The translations under genes were made by a program, and so were the position numbers. Of a DNA stretch of 64,000 nt, positions 35,001 through 46,327 are shown in pieces (position 1 is the stretch's first letter; every line of letters starts with the position of its first letter). The notes under the pieces were generated by a model. The model ran no database searches and had not been told where the DNA came from. It was given only the letters and a program-made list of their open reading frames with translations. Source of the stretch: Channallabes apus (Eukaryota; Chordata; Actinopteri; Siluriformes; Clariidae); contig CM060105.1 in assembly GCA_030522415.1 (NCBI GenBank), positions 13,169,206 through 13,233,205 on the forward strand, in the 5' to 3' direction.

Positions 35001-35245
35001 GAGATTGCAGTCCCGAATGTCTCTCTGGAACTTTATCCTGGCCCTGAGGTCATCCAGTTTGTTCTCCAGTGACTGGACGTTGGCGAGCAGGATGCTAGGC
35101 AGAGGTGTGCGGTGTGCACGGGCTCTCAGCCTGTTCCTCACGCCAGCTCGTTTCCCTCGGGTCCGTCGCTTCGCGTCGCGTCCATTGTTCTCCCTCAGGA
35201 TCTCACTCGGCCAGCTCGGATCCGGAGTTAAAACCGTCGAATTGT
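32012..35245 (-). mobile_element. Rex1/CR1-like LINE, near full length
   Basis: The 3' tail (left) is TTCAAATTCAAATTCAAATT as read on the + strand; the untranslated region has the AAGGTCACTGGCGGTCGTAT block shared with the SINE at 5370. ORF2 covers the remainder up to about 35,245. No ORF1 or clear target duplication was found. The clade name is tentative; a jockey-superfamily LINE is safe. Confidence 0.85.
32394..35245 (-). pseudogene. LINE ORF2, complete except for one stop codon
   Basis: Endonuclease (35,245-34,300): LLANVQSLENKLDDLRARI, FTETWLN, VYIPPQADT, VAGDFNSANL, RTLDHCY, GKSDHAAIF. The frame meets TGA at 34017-34019 and continues in the same frame with RT: TRKAAGPDGISGR, LNDYRPVALTSVVMKCFERL, FIDYSSAFNTI, APQGCVLSPLLYSLY, FADDTVVVGL. 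A linker before the RT has an ANANGANANGANASGANG stretch from 15-base repeats (33,838-33,905). The frame ends at 32394. One substitution is the only visible defect. Confidence 0.9.
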
Positions 35246-35311
35246 AAGTACATTGTATACCAATAGACATGTACATGTAAGTACATTGTATACCAATAGA
35301 CAATGTACATG
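35244..35311 (+). repeat. Two-copy tandem repeat of about 36 bases
   Basis: GTAAGTACATTGTATACCAA followed by TAGACAATGTACATG-type text occurs twice in a row at the 5' boundary of the LINE. It contains a short inverted TACATTGTA/TACAATGTA pair. Confidence 0.75.
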
Positions 35312-35792
35312 TGTCTAAGACTTTTACTCAGTACTGTACATTTTATTTACTGTAAATCTGACGTCCTAAATCTGTAGAATCTGATACACTTGTAAATATT
35401 TTACATTCTATCAGTTTTATCATTAAGAACTTTCAATTTAGTAATAAATTATCAGTCAATAATATTGTTTATTAAAGACATGAGTTTTGATTCTCCTCAA
35501 AAGTAACACTTTAAGCCTGAAATTAGTATAACTTGGTTTAAATTAATGATGGTGTTTGTTTTTCACCCTGATTCAGACTTTTACTTCCGTGATTCTGCAG
35601 TAATATAAATCTATAGTGTTATATAAATGTCTAGTGTTATTAAACAAAGGTTATGGAGAAACAAGTTTATTCCCCCTGTATAGTGCACTATAAGTCTGTT
35701 AGAGAAGCATTTTGTAGACTCACCATCTTAAAATTATAATAATAATCCAGGATGTAAATGTGTTGATGAAGTGTGTCATTGTGTCTCTGCAG
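35312..35792 (+). other. NLR intron before LRR exon 4, no gene
   Basis: The last 100 bases resemble the lead-in of other LRR exons (AATCCAGGATGTAAATGTGT then GTGTCATTGTGTCTCTGCAG). Confidence 0.6.
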
Positions 35793-35963
35793 GTTGCAGT
35801 GTGGTGTCTCAGATGAAGGCTGTGCTGCTCTGAGTTCAGCTCTGAGATCAAACCCCTCACACCTGAGACACCTGGATCTGTCCTGTAATAATCTAGGAGA
35901 CTCAGGAGTGAAGTGTGTCTCTGCTGTACTGGAGAATCCTGACTGTAAACTGGAGACACTGTG
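35793..35963 (+). CDS. NLR gene, LRR exon 4
   Basis: 171 bases, one codon shorter than its sisters (RLQCGVSDE against RLxxCGVSDE), between GTCTCTGCAG and GTAAGATC. It encodes [35 protein letters not shown] and ends [11 protein letters not shown]. The missing codon lies in the first helix of the repeat; frame and phase 2 are kept. Confidence 0.87.
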
Positions 35964-36470
35964 GTAAGATCATCTCTCTGAGAGTCACATGACCTGCTCC
36001 TCAGTAAGACACATTCTCTAATAGTGAGACTGAAGCAGAGGTTTTAGGTTCATCATCAATGTCCTGAGGAGGAAGATTGTTTCTTTTCACTGCACACTGA
36101 TGATTTGTCACAGAGTCTTTGGGTCAGATGTACGTATGTGAGAAGCTGCAGCACAAAACCTGACTTGATGCGACTGCAGTGTGTCTGAAATGACTGTGAA
36201 ATTTACTACAACACTGTAACTAATCACACAAACTGCAGCTGAGACACAAACTAACTGCACTGTGTGAGCTGCAGGGTTTAACAGCTTACAATCAATACAG
36301 GACACAACAACCATTCTTATTATTTCTCCTTAGAGGTGAAAGTTCATTTAGTTACTGAATGTTCTTTCAGTACATCTGTGTCTATCTGCTATGAACAGGG
36401 TTGCCAGATCTGTGTTACAGAAGCAGACAAATGGACAAGCAGTATTAAACCCATGCAGATTTCCTCATTA
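35964..36470 (+). repeat. Duplicated LRR-intron segment, copy 2
   Basis: Matches 19,755-20,300 with few differences until about 36,470 (apart from a patch near 36,280-36,350), which dates the LRR exon duplication as recent. Confidence 0.85.
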
Positions 36471-36618
36471 GTTCTTTCTCTAATATTTTAAAATAGTCTC
36501 ATATTATTACACATTTAGTCATAAATACAGAATGTCTATGAATAAACCCACAGACTCAAATCTATTCATATAGTAACACCGAGCTAAAGTAGAGAACACC
36601 ATCAGTAGGTGTGTGTGT

Positions 36619-36677
36619 GTGTGTGTACAGGGATCGTTACTGATTATAATAACATACTTTAGATAAAATGCCCAAGT

Positions 36678-36738
<61 letters not shown>
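36619..36738 (+). repeat. (GT)n and (CA)n microsatellites
   Basis: A short GT run near 36,610-36,626 and a CA run at 36,688-36,737, opposite in sense. Confidence 0.85.
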
Positions 36739-36741
<3 letters not shown>

Positions 36742-36799
36742 CTTGTCTTGATGTTAATATCCTGAGAGAGTTGTAGTGTGTGTCATTGTGTCTCTGCAG

Positions 36800-36973
36800 G
36801 TTGTATGGTTGTGGTGTCTCAGATGAAGGCTGTGCTGCTCTGACTTCAGCTCTGAGATCAAACCCCTCACACCTGAGACACCTGGATCTGTCCTGTAATA
36901 AAATAACAGACTCAGGAGTGAAGTGTCTCTCTGCCCTTAAGGACGATGAACATTACAAACTACAGACACTGAC
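36800..36973 (+). CDS. NLR gene, LRR exon 5
   Basis: 174 bases between GTCTCTGCAG and GTGAGTAA. It starts like the other copies ([37 protein letters not shown]) but ends in CLSALKDDEHYKLQTLT, the divergent end that marks the last LRR exon in many fish NLRs. Phase 2 on both sides. Confidence 0.87.
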
Positions 36974-38704
36974 GTGAGTAATGATCTCTTTATATAAACA
37001 CTGAAACATATTAACAGACTGATTAGCATTATTTTGTACATTAGCATTAGCTTGTACATTAGCATTTCTCTTTAGTTCCAGTAAATATCAGATTACAGAG
37101 TTAAAATGTCACTTTATTCTATTTAATCAGACTTTTTCTAACAATTATCTTTAATGCTGTTTGGTGTTGATTTAAACTTCATGTGAAAGCAGAAGACAGG
37201 GAGTCAGACGGAGTTTATAAAACATCCCACCTGAGTGCATGAGAGTGATTGTAAATGAACAGCTGGTCTCCTTGTGACACGCTGCTATCTCTGACTTCAT
37301 ACTGCTGCTTCTGTCTGAATAAGATGATCTCAGCTTTTCCCTGTTTCTGATAAGCAGCAGACTTTCTCCTCAACTCTCATAAAAACTCATGAAAATCATC
37401 ATCTTTAATGCCACACTGCCACAAATATTAGATTTAATCAGCTACTTTACTCACTCTGACACTCCTTCCAGCTCTCCACCTCCTCACCGTCTCTTCTGTC
37501 ATTCCTGTAAACTTCACCTCCGCTTCTTCTTAAAGTCTGCACTTAAATATACATGTAGAACAGGAGATAAAACACACAGCAGTGATGTGATTTTAAAGCT
37601 CTACAGTCTGTGATGTGATTGTAAATGTCGGCTCACTTTCCTGTTAGAACTTAAGGAAGTTCTCATTTGTTCTAGGTGAATATTCTGAAATAGTTTATAA
37701 ATGTTAAATTACATTATATACATGAGAGAGTAATGTTTTCCTTACAGCAAAGGTGATTATGTGCTGTTGATCATGAAGCAGCATCGTCTAGTTTGTGTTT
37801 ATTAATTCAGATATTTCTCTTTTAGATTTAACTGAAGATGAACAGCTGTGTGCCGAAGATTAAATCTTTCTTGCCTTTTCATGTCAGCAAACGGAGAACA
37901 CATTTATAGAAATTTAATCTTTTAATAATAACACACCGAACAGACTCAGAGACTTGGACATAAATTCCTCAATCCCATAAAAACCTGAAGGACTATTAGG
38001 ATCAGCAGGTGAAAAACCACATGGACTCGAGCTGAACCCAGTGAGTGGAACAGAGAGCTGAAATGGACAGGAACAGTTTCAGGACATTGATGGGATTCTC
38101 ACCTGACAGGACTGGCATTGGGGAGTTTATCTGAGGAAACCTGTAGGAGACTCAGTACAAGTCATATTTATCACTTTGTTACTTAATACTTAGGACCAGA
38201 GAATAGCATTCAGCACTCCAACCACCGTGGCCTAGCTTTGAATGCGGATATTTCTATTTCCTATCCTATTCTATTTCTACATCCTATTGCGGGGGGGAGG
38301 GGGGGGAGAGGAGGATGTATTCCAGTATCAAACAAAAAACTAAATTGTCTCTCATAATCATTCAGGCCAGTAAATTAAGTGGATCAGCCCAGATTTCTGT
38401 GTCTGAACTGTACAGCTGCTGAATGATGAGGAAGGAAACCCTGGTCACTGAGTGTCGTTCACATCCTCTGCATAGTTCATTCATGCTATTGTCATTATGC
38501 AGCGCTACAACGTCCCACTGACCCAGAAACACATTTACAGGAAATCATTCATTCTCAGTGCAATAACCCTCCTGAACAGTTAAAAAAGGACTTTCCTGTG
38601 CATTTTCTAATTGTTTATTGTTCTTGTACTTGTATAAGAAATCATGTCACTATTTGAGACAGACAATATAGATTATCTTATCTTCTGTAAGTACTGTATA
38701 TGCT
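36974..38704 (+). other. Last NLR intron and 3' flank
   Basis: 36,974-37,825 is intron without repeats that I recognise. After 37,835 comes the likely 3' untranslated region and intergenic DNA, with a G-rich patch at 38,288-38,312 (GCGGGGGGGAGGGGGGGGAG). No further coding signal. Confidence 0.5.
37826..37835 (+). CDS. NLR gene, probable terminal exon with stop
   Basis: TTCTCTTTTAG is followed by A TTT AAC TGA, which in the phase left by LRR exon 5 adds two or three residues and a stop. No B30.2 exon, present in many fish NLRs, was found before the L2 copy at 38,705. A cDNA would be needed to place the end firmly. Confidence 0.5.
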
Positions 38705-41056
38705 AGAATTAAATTAAATTCAATTCAATTCAGTTTTATTTGTATAGCGCTTTTAACAATTGACATTGTCTCAAAACAGCTTTACACAATCAAAAGAATT
38801 ATTTAAGTTTGTATGGAATGTGAATGTGTATGAATCAAAATGTTCAGATAGTCCCTGGTGAGCAAGAGACACACGGGGCATCCATGCGATGAGACCTCCA
38901 ACCAGAAACCGGGCACCAGGATGGATGAGACAGGTCCGGAGGGCAGAGGGAGTCTGGATCACTGGCAGCTCAGGAACCACATGTGTAGCTCGACAGAGAG
39001 AGAGAGAGAAAGAGTGAAAGGGGGAGACAGGGGGTGAGAGGAAAGAGAAAGAGGGGGAGGAAGAGAAGAGGAGGAGAGATTGCAATTAGGTATGGTCACA
39101 GTCACAATGTCTAATGTGAATGTATATTTACTGTAGAGTGCAAGCAGGGACTCCGGCAGGACTAACTATGACAGCATAACTAAAAGGGAGAGCCAGAAGG
39201 AAACACAAACATGAGGGCTCCCTGAGATGTAAAGCAAACAATCACCTCACCGTCAACAAACCTGAGTGATCAAATGAGACTGAGGAAGACAGCATCTAAA
39301 CATACCAGTTCACCATAATACTCTACGTCCATGAGTCCCCCAGATCTGCTCCTTTACCTTATGGCAAATCTATTTATAAAAATGCTTGGCTAAATAAATA
39401 GGTTTTGAGCCTAGACTTAAACACTGAGACTGTGTCTGAGTCCCGAACACTATTTGGAAGACTATTCCATAATTTTGGGGCTTTGTAAGAAAAAGCTCTG
39501 CCCCCAGCTGTAGTTTTCATAATACGCGGTACTGACAAGCAGCCTGCATCCTTTGACCGAAGTAGGCGTGGCGGATCGTAAGACACTAGCAGTTCGCTCA
39601 GATACTGCGGGGCGAGACCATTTAATGCCTTATATGTCAAGAGTAGTATTTTAAAATCAATGCGAAATTTCACAGGGAGCCAATGCAGTGAAGATAGGAT
39701 AGGGGTGATGTGCTCATATCTTCTGGTTCTAGTGAGGACTCTCGCTGCTGCATTCTTGACTAGCTGAAGCTTGTTTATGCACCTAACTGAACAACCAGAC
39801 AGTAAGGCATTACAATAGTCCAACCTAGAAGTGATAAAAGCATGAACTAGTTTTTCTGCATCGTTTAGCGACAATATATTTCTTATTTTGGCGATATTTC
39901 TGAGGTGAAAGAATGCTATCCTGGTGATATTATCTACATGAGCTTCAAATGAAAGGCTGGAATCTATAATCACGCCGAGGTCTTTTACTGTTGCACTTGA
40001 CGGAACAGAAAGGCCATCTAAAGTTACGGTGTGATCTAAGATTTTACTTCTAGCTGTATGCGGTCCTATGACTAGAACTTCTGTCTTATCCGGATTAAGC
40101 AGAAGGAAGTTAATTAGCATCCAATTTCTTATGTCCTGAACACATTGCTCAAATTTAGTAAGATGGTTTTTCTCATCAGGTTTTGTTGAGACGTATAGCT
40201 GTGTGTCGTCAGCATAACAATGAAAACTAATACCATGCTTACGGATTATGTTGCCCAGAGGAAGCATGTAAAGGGAAAAAAAGCAGTGGGCCTAAAACTG
40301 AACCCTGCGGAACGCCAAACTCCACTAGAGAACATGCAGAATAATCACCATTTAAGTCTACATACTGATAACGATCGGTCAAATAGGATCTGAGCCAGGA
40401 GAGGGCTGTACCCTTAATTCCTACTACATTTTCTAATCTGTGAAGAAGAATAGCATGATCAATAGTATCAAAAGCTGCACTGAGGTCGAGTAATACAAGC
40501 ATAGTTACACAACCCTGATCAGAGGCCAATAGGAGGTCATTTACTACTTTAACGAGTGCTGTTTCTGTGCTGTGATGAGGCCTAAATCCTGACTGATACA
40601 GTTCATGTATGCCATTTCTATGTAGATATGAGCATAGCTGCTCCGCTACTATCTTTTCCAGAATCTTTGAGATAAAGGGGAGGTTTGATATTGGCCTGTA
40701 ATTGGACAGCTGACAGGGGTCGAGGTCAGGTTTCTTAATTATTGGTTTAATAACTGCTACTTTAAAAGATTTTGGAACATAACCAATGCTGAGTGAGGAA
40801 TTAATTATTCTCAACAGCGGTTCTGTTATTACTGGTACTTTCTGTTTAAGAAAATGAGTCGGTATAGGATCTAATATACAGGTTGATGAATTTGCAGAAA
40901 AGATGAGTGAAATTAGTTCATTCTCTTCAAGAGGAGTAAAGTATTCTAGGTTTGAATCTGACATGGCTAGATTAACATCTGTATCAATTACATTGTTTGG
41001 TTTCAAAGCCTCAATTTTATGCCTGATATTTACTATTTTATTATTAAAAAAGTTAA
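38705..41056 (-). mobile_element. L2-clade LINE, copy B, 5'-truncated
   Basis: Close relative of copy A (differences at only a few percent by eye), ending 5' at about 41,056 where similarity to copy A stops. It lacks about 360 bases of the 3' untranslated region of copy A (between GGTGAGCAAG and AGACACACGG), an internal deletion. Confidence 0.88.
39374..41006 (-). pseudogene. L2 ORF2 reverse transcriptase, copy B
   Basis: RT motifs present: [63 protein letters not shown], then after a frameshift [16 protein letters not shown]. The shift is one extra A in a run at about 40,273-40,280 (seven against six in copy A). Endonuclease lost by truncation. Confidence 0.88.
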
Positions 41057-41545
41057 ATGATGATTTAGTCTCACATTTGCAAGATTGTGTTGTTAATTTT
41101 TTTTAAACATTGTCCTAATTTCGTATTTCTCTTGGCATCAGCCGATCAAACCCAGTATAGAACCACTTATAATCTCTAATAAACAATATAATGCTCACAG
41201 TAATTATCATTAAAATAAATTGTGATCAAATTTATATATATGTTTTACATGTAGTTTTATATGCATGTTGTTTTATGTATTTAAGATGATTTTTCTGCTC
41301 AAACAATTACCAAAAATTAATTTGTCTAAGAATAAAATATATTTTGAGCTTTATTTTGGGTAATAGATTCTTATTTCTTGCTATTTCAGGTGTAATGTTT
41401 AAGCGATTCAGAGAGAGATTTATTTGAAAACCAGTAAGAAACAGTTTGTTTTATTAAATGTAGAAACACTTCATGTTTTATATACAGTACAGTGAGAATG
41501 TAAGGGCTTTATGAATGATTATATCTAGAGTGTGAATGTGTGTGT

Positions 41546-41647
41546 TTAGGTCTCGAATGTTCCCTCCTTCACGATGGCCGTTGCCAGGTTACACGCCAGA
41601 GCCAATCGCAGCAGCTCCAGCTTTGTGGACTCGACATCATCATAATC
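41546..41647 (-). pseudogene. nup85: nup85-like, final exon
   Basis: 34 codons including the stop, after a TTTCAG acceptor. It encodes DYDDVESTKLELLRLALA then NLATAIVKEG, the C-terminal motif of nucleoporin Nup85 (vertebrate versions end IETTK(V)E(M/L)LRLSLARNLARAI). Nup85 belongs to the Y-shaped Nup107-160 complex of the nuclear pore scaffold. Intact in itself, but other exons of the set are broken or missing. Confidence 0.75.
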
Positions 41648-41907
41648 CTGAAACACACACAAACACACACCCTGTATTTCAGTGAACACCACAGAGATTA
41701 TTTAGTTTTTCTGATTGACCTGCAGGAGCTCATTGAGTTTTTATAACAGCAGCTCTGATAGTAGCTCAGCTGCAAATCACAGATACGGTAAAGTTTTCTG
41801 TAAGATGTTGTTTATTTAACATGTATGGAAGGAGTCTCCAGTTTCAGCACTTCTTAACAGTCAGTTTTATAAAATAATTAGATGTTAAGTGTGTGTGTGT
41901 GTTGTAC

Positions 41908-42003
41908 CTGCGCTAGATGCTCTGGTTCCAGCTTGCTTTTGTCAGACGTCAGCTCTTCCAGACAGAACATGAGTTCATACATCTGATCCACTGAAAAGAT
42001 CAC
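41908..42003 (-). pseudogene. nup85: nup85-like, penultimate exon
   Basis: 96 bases, phase 0 both ends, with donor CAG|GTACAA. It encodes VIFSVDQMYELMFCLEELTS then a charged end, matching the VIFSxxQTYELMRCLEDLTS segment near the Nup85 C-terminus. Confidence 0.75.
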
Positions 42004-42304
42004 CTACACACACACACACACACATGATTAGTAAGGAACAATTCCAAATATCAGGACAACCCCCCCCCCCCCCATTAAAATATGAACAGATGAAATATCT
42101 ATATTTAATGTATCTGATTGAAGTTATATACACTTGGAGCTCAAACAGAAACATTCTCATTGGGCCTGAATGATCAGCTGTTGTTTGTATTTCTAAATGT
42201 CTCGAGGTTTTGTGGGGAAAATTTGTGGGTATTTGAGCTGCTGCTATTCACCATCACAGTAAAAGCTGCTCAGGGCATTGTAGTAGTAGTAATAATAATA
42301 ATAA

Positions 42305-42550
42305 TCAATTATTTGTTACATGTATGTTACAGCACAGTGAAATTATTATTTCTCATATCATCCCAGTTACTGTAGGAGCCGGGGGTCAGAGCACAGGGTC
42401 AGCCAGGATACAGTGCCCCCTGGAGCAGATAAGGGTCTTGGCTCAAGGGCTCAACAGTGGCAACTTGGCTGTTCTGGGGCTGGAACCCACAACCTTCCTA
42501 TCAGTAGCCCAGTAACCCACAGCCGTAACTGTTTGAGCCACCACTGTCCT
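42305..42550 (+). repeat. Dispersed fish repeat (LINE/SINE tail type)
   Basis: Runs from TTACAGCACAGTGAAATTAT through GGGGTCAGAGCACAGGGTCA to TTTGAGCCACCACTG. A shorter copy of the first part is at 54,965-55,060. It has no coding content and resembles widely dispersed teleost tails with a GAGCCACCA end. Confidence 0.5.
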
Positions 42551-42757
42551 GGCCCATGCAATCATAAATAAGATACTTTATATTACAAAAAAACATTTAG
42601 CTCTGAATAATCTGTCACACAACTGGAAGCACACAATTGTTTAGAAAGGGTTTGGACACAGTAGTATTACAATTTCCCTCTCCTGGACATCCCTTCTCTT
42701 GTAACTGAATGAACACAAATTCCCACAGTGACCCTCCGAGTGACTGCAGTGACACAC

Positions 42758-42908
42758 CTCTTTTTGCTCCAGTAAGGGCAGGGCGTCTATGAGCAGAGTC
42801 ATCCAGAAGCTGGAGGAGCGATCTTGGCTGTCATGAGGGAGAGCAGGAGCTTCGCTGCCTCAATGAACAACTTCTCTCCGTAGAGATGGTGGAACTCGTG
42901 GTACTTCC
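42758..42908 (-). pseudogene. nup85: nup85-like exon with a one-base deletion
   Basis: 151 bases. It encodes [20 protein letters not shown] and [13 protein letters not shown], then the frame fails; the following text in the next frame is the expected [17 protein letters not shown]. The missing base is near 42,815. In the family this helical segment closes the alpha-solenoid. Either a real inactivating change or a sequencing error. Confidence 0.78.
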
Positions 42909-43284
42909 CTAAACACACACACACACACACACACACACATCACACACACACATCAGTGTTTCTGAGGACCTTCTACTGAATTGTGTAATGTACTGAAGCT
43001 AAATACAACCATATTCACAGACACAAACAGCTACAGCCTGAACTTCAGTAACTTCATCATCCAAATACCTGGTAGATACCAAATACCACAGAAAATATCT
43101 AGACTTTATGCAAATGAGTCCATCAACATTGTGTTTAACTTGTCACACCACAGCAGAAACAACAGCCCCAGACATATCAGGGATACTTATTGTTTTTCAT
43201 CAAAACACTGATTTAATTATTTGTGTCATTTCTGAGTGAACATGATAATATACCATAAAGAGAAAATCTGCAATGGTTCCATGT

Positions 43285-43690
43285 AGGGCTGCAGCAACTA
43301 ATCAATAAAATCGATAGTGAAATTCGTTGTAATCGAATGCCGTTATCGATTAGTTGGGCTGCTCACGTTACTGAGGAGCGCGACCACAAGATGCACAAAT
43401 ACACACAGATACACACAGATACACAGCCGCTCGCGCAATGGCGGTTACAGAAGCGTCTGCAGGAAAAAGCGCGCGCCCCAAGTCCTCCAAGGTACGGGAG
43501 CAATTTACATTAAACGCCTCTAAAAAGACGGTAAACTGCGCGCTATGCAAGACCGAGCTTTCATGGCATGGCAGGACCACAGTCATGCACGAACATTTAA
43601 AAAGAAAACATGTTGGTGTTACGGATGGCGAAACATCAGCAGAGTCAGTAACAACTGTATCTCTTCATCGTGTAAAAGTTGTATAGTTTA
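43285..43690 (+). mobile_element. hAT (Ac-like) 5' fragment
   Basis: Begins TAGGGCTGCAGCAACTAATC with ATCGATTA-type alternation, then about 130 bases of leader and a BED finger frame. The catalytic part and the other end are absent. Confidence 0.65.
43438..43686 (+). pseudogene. BED zinc finger of a hAT transposase, N-terminus only
   Basis: From the ATG: a basic serine/alanine-rich start, then VREQFTLNASKKTVNCALCK and TVMHEHLKRKH, giving the C-x2-C...H-x4-H BED layout. 82 codons, ending soon after the finger. It occupies the place in the nup85-like locus where several exons are missing. Confidence 0.65.
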
Positions 43691-43839
43691 AGTGCTTTTG
43701 TTTAAACTGTTTGCAACTAGTGATTGTTGTGGTTTTCAGCGAATGCAAATAACTACATTATTTACATATAAGTACATTTGTGACTATTAGTGTGACTATT
43801 AGTGTCAGTGTATTTTTTTTTTATATATAATATACTCGA

Positions 43840-43869
<30 letters not shown>

Positions 43870-43873
<4 letters not shown>

Positions 43874-43968
43874 GGATGAGAGAACAGCAGACGGCTGATC
43901 AGTAAATGGTACCAGGTTCCCAGCAGCTCTTTCTGCTCCAGCAGAGTGTCTTCATCACCAACCAGGAC
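43870..43968 (-). pseudogene. nup85: nup85-like middle exon, donor inside a (GT)n run
   Basis: 99 bases, phase 0: [20 protein letters not shown] then [13 protein letters not shown], matching the [25 protein letters not shown] segment of Nup85. The 5' splice site lies in a CA/GT microsatellite, so the exact donor is uncertain. About 220 residues expected between this exon and the one at 42758 are absent. Confidence 0.75.
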
Positions 43969-44225
43969 CTGAACACATTCAGTACATTATTATTATTATT
44001 ATTATTATTGTAAGTATTGTAACTTTGAACTGTCAGGCCTTTGCAGTAGTCAGGGGTAACGATGTTAACTGTAGTTAAACTAAACAAAAAGTGTTTATTT
44101 TTTGTATCTTTAAAAAAAAAATAAACGAACTGGTGAGGAAACGACTGAACTAAATTAACTGTAGTGGTAAACTAAAAATTGGGTGTCATTTGTTAATTCT
44201 TTAAAAAAAAAAGTCTTATTGGTGA

Positions 44226-44455
44226 ACTGCTATTGACATCTCAGGGAGTTTTTCCTTGCCACTGTCGCTGTCATTCTTGGCTTGTTCATCAGAGACATTT
44301 CATTCATTCATCTCATTATTATCTAGACACATTTTTCTCACACATACACACTTCCATAAATTTTCTTTTTTCAATTTTCTTTTCATTTTTGTGAAGCTGC
44401 TTTAAGACAATGACGATTGTTAATAGACCTATATAAATAAAACTGAATTGAATAT
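44226..44455 (+). mobile_element. L2-type LINE 3' end
   Basis: TGACATCTCAGGGAGTTTTT followed by CCTTGCCACTGTCGCTGTCA, GTGAAGCTGCTTTAAGACAA and a TGAATTGAAT tail matches the 3' untranslated region of copies A and C in + orientation. No coding part. Confidence 0.75.
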
Positions 44456-45492
44456 TAACATTATAAACACACAGGGTTTGTGTTCCTTGTCCTGCTTGGG
44501 GCAGCTCAGGCCTCTCTGGGCAGGACTCCTCAAGACTTCTGGGTGCAGACCTGGCTTCAGAAAGCAAACGTCCTGACACATATTTGTTCCCTCCATTAAC
44601 TAAACCAGCACAAATCAGGTGATGTCACTATCTGGCTCAAAGTTTGTGCCAATTAAAATTAGTTAATGGAACAGATACGTTGCAGGACGTTTACTTTCTG
44701 ATGTCTGGGTGTCCGCCTCTATCTAGGGGTGTGCTGTGGTGTCTGGCATCAGGACACTGGCAGCAGATCCTTGTGGCCTCGTTTGTCCTGTGTATCCAGT
44801 GGAAGTGGGCTGTGGTGCACTGGGTGTTCTGGTGCCTTTCTTTTGTGGCCAGCATTGAATTGTTTTCTGGGATTTGTGTTTTCTGTGGGATCGAACAGGA
44901 TGGACTGTCTTTCAGTCGTCATAGATGAGGGTGAACCTTGGGTTCCCATGATCATGTGGTGGTGAGGTGAAGCCTCACTTGGGCACCCAATAGTTTCACC
45001 AAAAGGTTCATTTCATGAAGCTTCATTTAAGGGCTCATTGTACTGACATCTAGTGGACAAATGTTGTGCAACAACTAGATCGTAACATCGCAAGCCAAAA
45101 GATTGTGTGCATTTTCCTTCTTCATACGTATATTATATTAGAAGGAAATATAAAGTTCATTGTGAATTGCAAAAAAAAAAAAAGTTTTCCTGAATCTTGA
45201 TTTATGAATTTAAGTACAAAAATCTCCAATATAATGATTCAGTCACGTGATTCTGGCAAATGCGAGGCTTCGTTAGTCGTTGGTCACTTGACTCTCTGAC
45301 ACACGCCTCAAAACAACCACATGTATTCTGAAGCACCAGAGACATCTGAAGGTTCTGACATCATCGCTCATGTGGTACTGGACATGTGACACAAACTCAA
45401 ACACCAAGTAAAGAAGTAATAAGTTTCAGCTTCTGTTAAACTTACGAATATAAACGTGTAACTGTACAGATCAGTATAAATTCAGTTCTCAC
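44456..45492. other. Unassigned sequence in the nup85-like locus
   Basis: 44,640-44,960 is GC-richer than its surroundings with overlapping short frames on both strands but no recognisable protein; it may be a dispersed repeat. The remainder is AT-rich. No nup85 exon was found here. Confidence 0.4.
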
Positions 45493-45627
45493 GTTAAACA
45501 CAGGCATTTTGTGCAGCAGGTTGTCCATGAGCTGATACACTGCTCTGGACGCCGGCTGTAGAGACGCCTGTTTCTGCAAAACCTGTCGAGCCTCGTCCAT
45601 ACGACCCTGCAGGACAAAACTCATCAC
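45493..45627 (-). pseudogene. nup85: nup85-like exon (VLQGRMDEAR)
   Basis: 135 bases, phase 0: VMSFVLQGRMDEARQVLQKQ then ASLQPASRAVYQLMDNLLHK, matching the LVLQGR(L/M)DEARQMLSK region of Nup85. The next expected exon (LELKWQHW in vertebrates) was not found before 43,968. Confidence 0.75.
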
Positions 45628-45628
45628 C

Positions 45629-45635
<7 letters not shown>

Positions 45636-45663
<28 letters not shown>

Positions 45664-46224
45664 AGGAAGTTAAGACAGCCTCAGAAATCAGCAAGTAACA
45701 AACAGCACCTGAGATTAGAGCCGTTATGAAGGATTTACAGATCAGAAGCAGCAGATAAACATCTCAATATCAACTGTTCAGAGGAGATTATTGTGTATTT
45801 TGGATAAACGCCTTCAGTATTGTTTTACAGTGTAGAGAACATGGAGTTAGAACTTTTGACTGGTGAGATGAACTGTGCTCTTATTAATGTGTGTAAAGTA
45901 GTAAATAATTTACTAAGAAAAAATGTATAATAATAATAAAGTATATTTTTGTAACTATTGACTATTACATAACTATTAAACTATTTTGTACTAATGATCT
46001 CATTAAGAACATGCTTGTCTATATTTTCACCTCAATATCTTAATATCAATGGAACATTATAAAAATAAATAAATAAACAGACTTGACAAACTCTACATTT
46101 GATCATTTCTGACTTTGTATACACGACCTGTAATGAATTACAGCACTTTGTGAATAAAGAAATACACACATCCATACTGATACAGTATTTCATTTTTTGT
46201 GTGATTAACCGTGCATCACTAATA

Positions 46225-46263
<39 letters not shown>

Positions 46264-46273
46264 TGTGTGTGTG
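45636..46273. repeat. (GA)n and (GT)n microsatellites, AT-rich spacer
   Basis: A GA run at 45,632-45,661 and GT at 46,229-46,273; no gene between. Confidence 0.8.
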
Positions 46274-46327
46274 GGAAAAGTGTGTATAGTGAATAATTCT
46301 CGGCGACTCTACCTAAGTGAAACAGTA

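Noticed and set aside
34168..35247. + strand frames over the Rex1-like endonuclease
   Set aside because: Shadows of the - strand frame, which carries all endonuclease motifs.
37836..38704. B30.2 exon expected at the end of many fish NLR genes
   Set aside because: No LDPxTA or WEV-type B30.2 motif in any frame before the L2 copy; the gene seems to end after the LRR exons.
44644..44965. Small tryptophan/cysteine-rich frames on both strands
   Set aside because: No family resemblance, overlapping frames of similar length on opposite strands, and no start or splice context; more likely a dispersed repeat.
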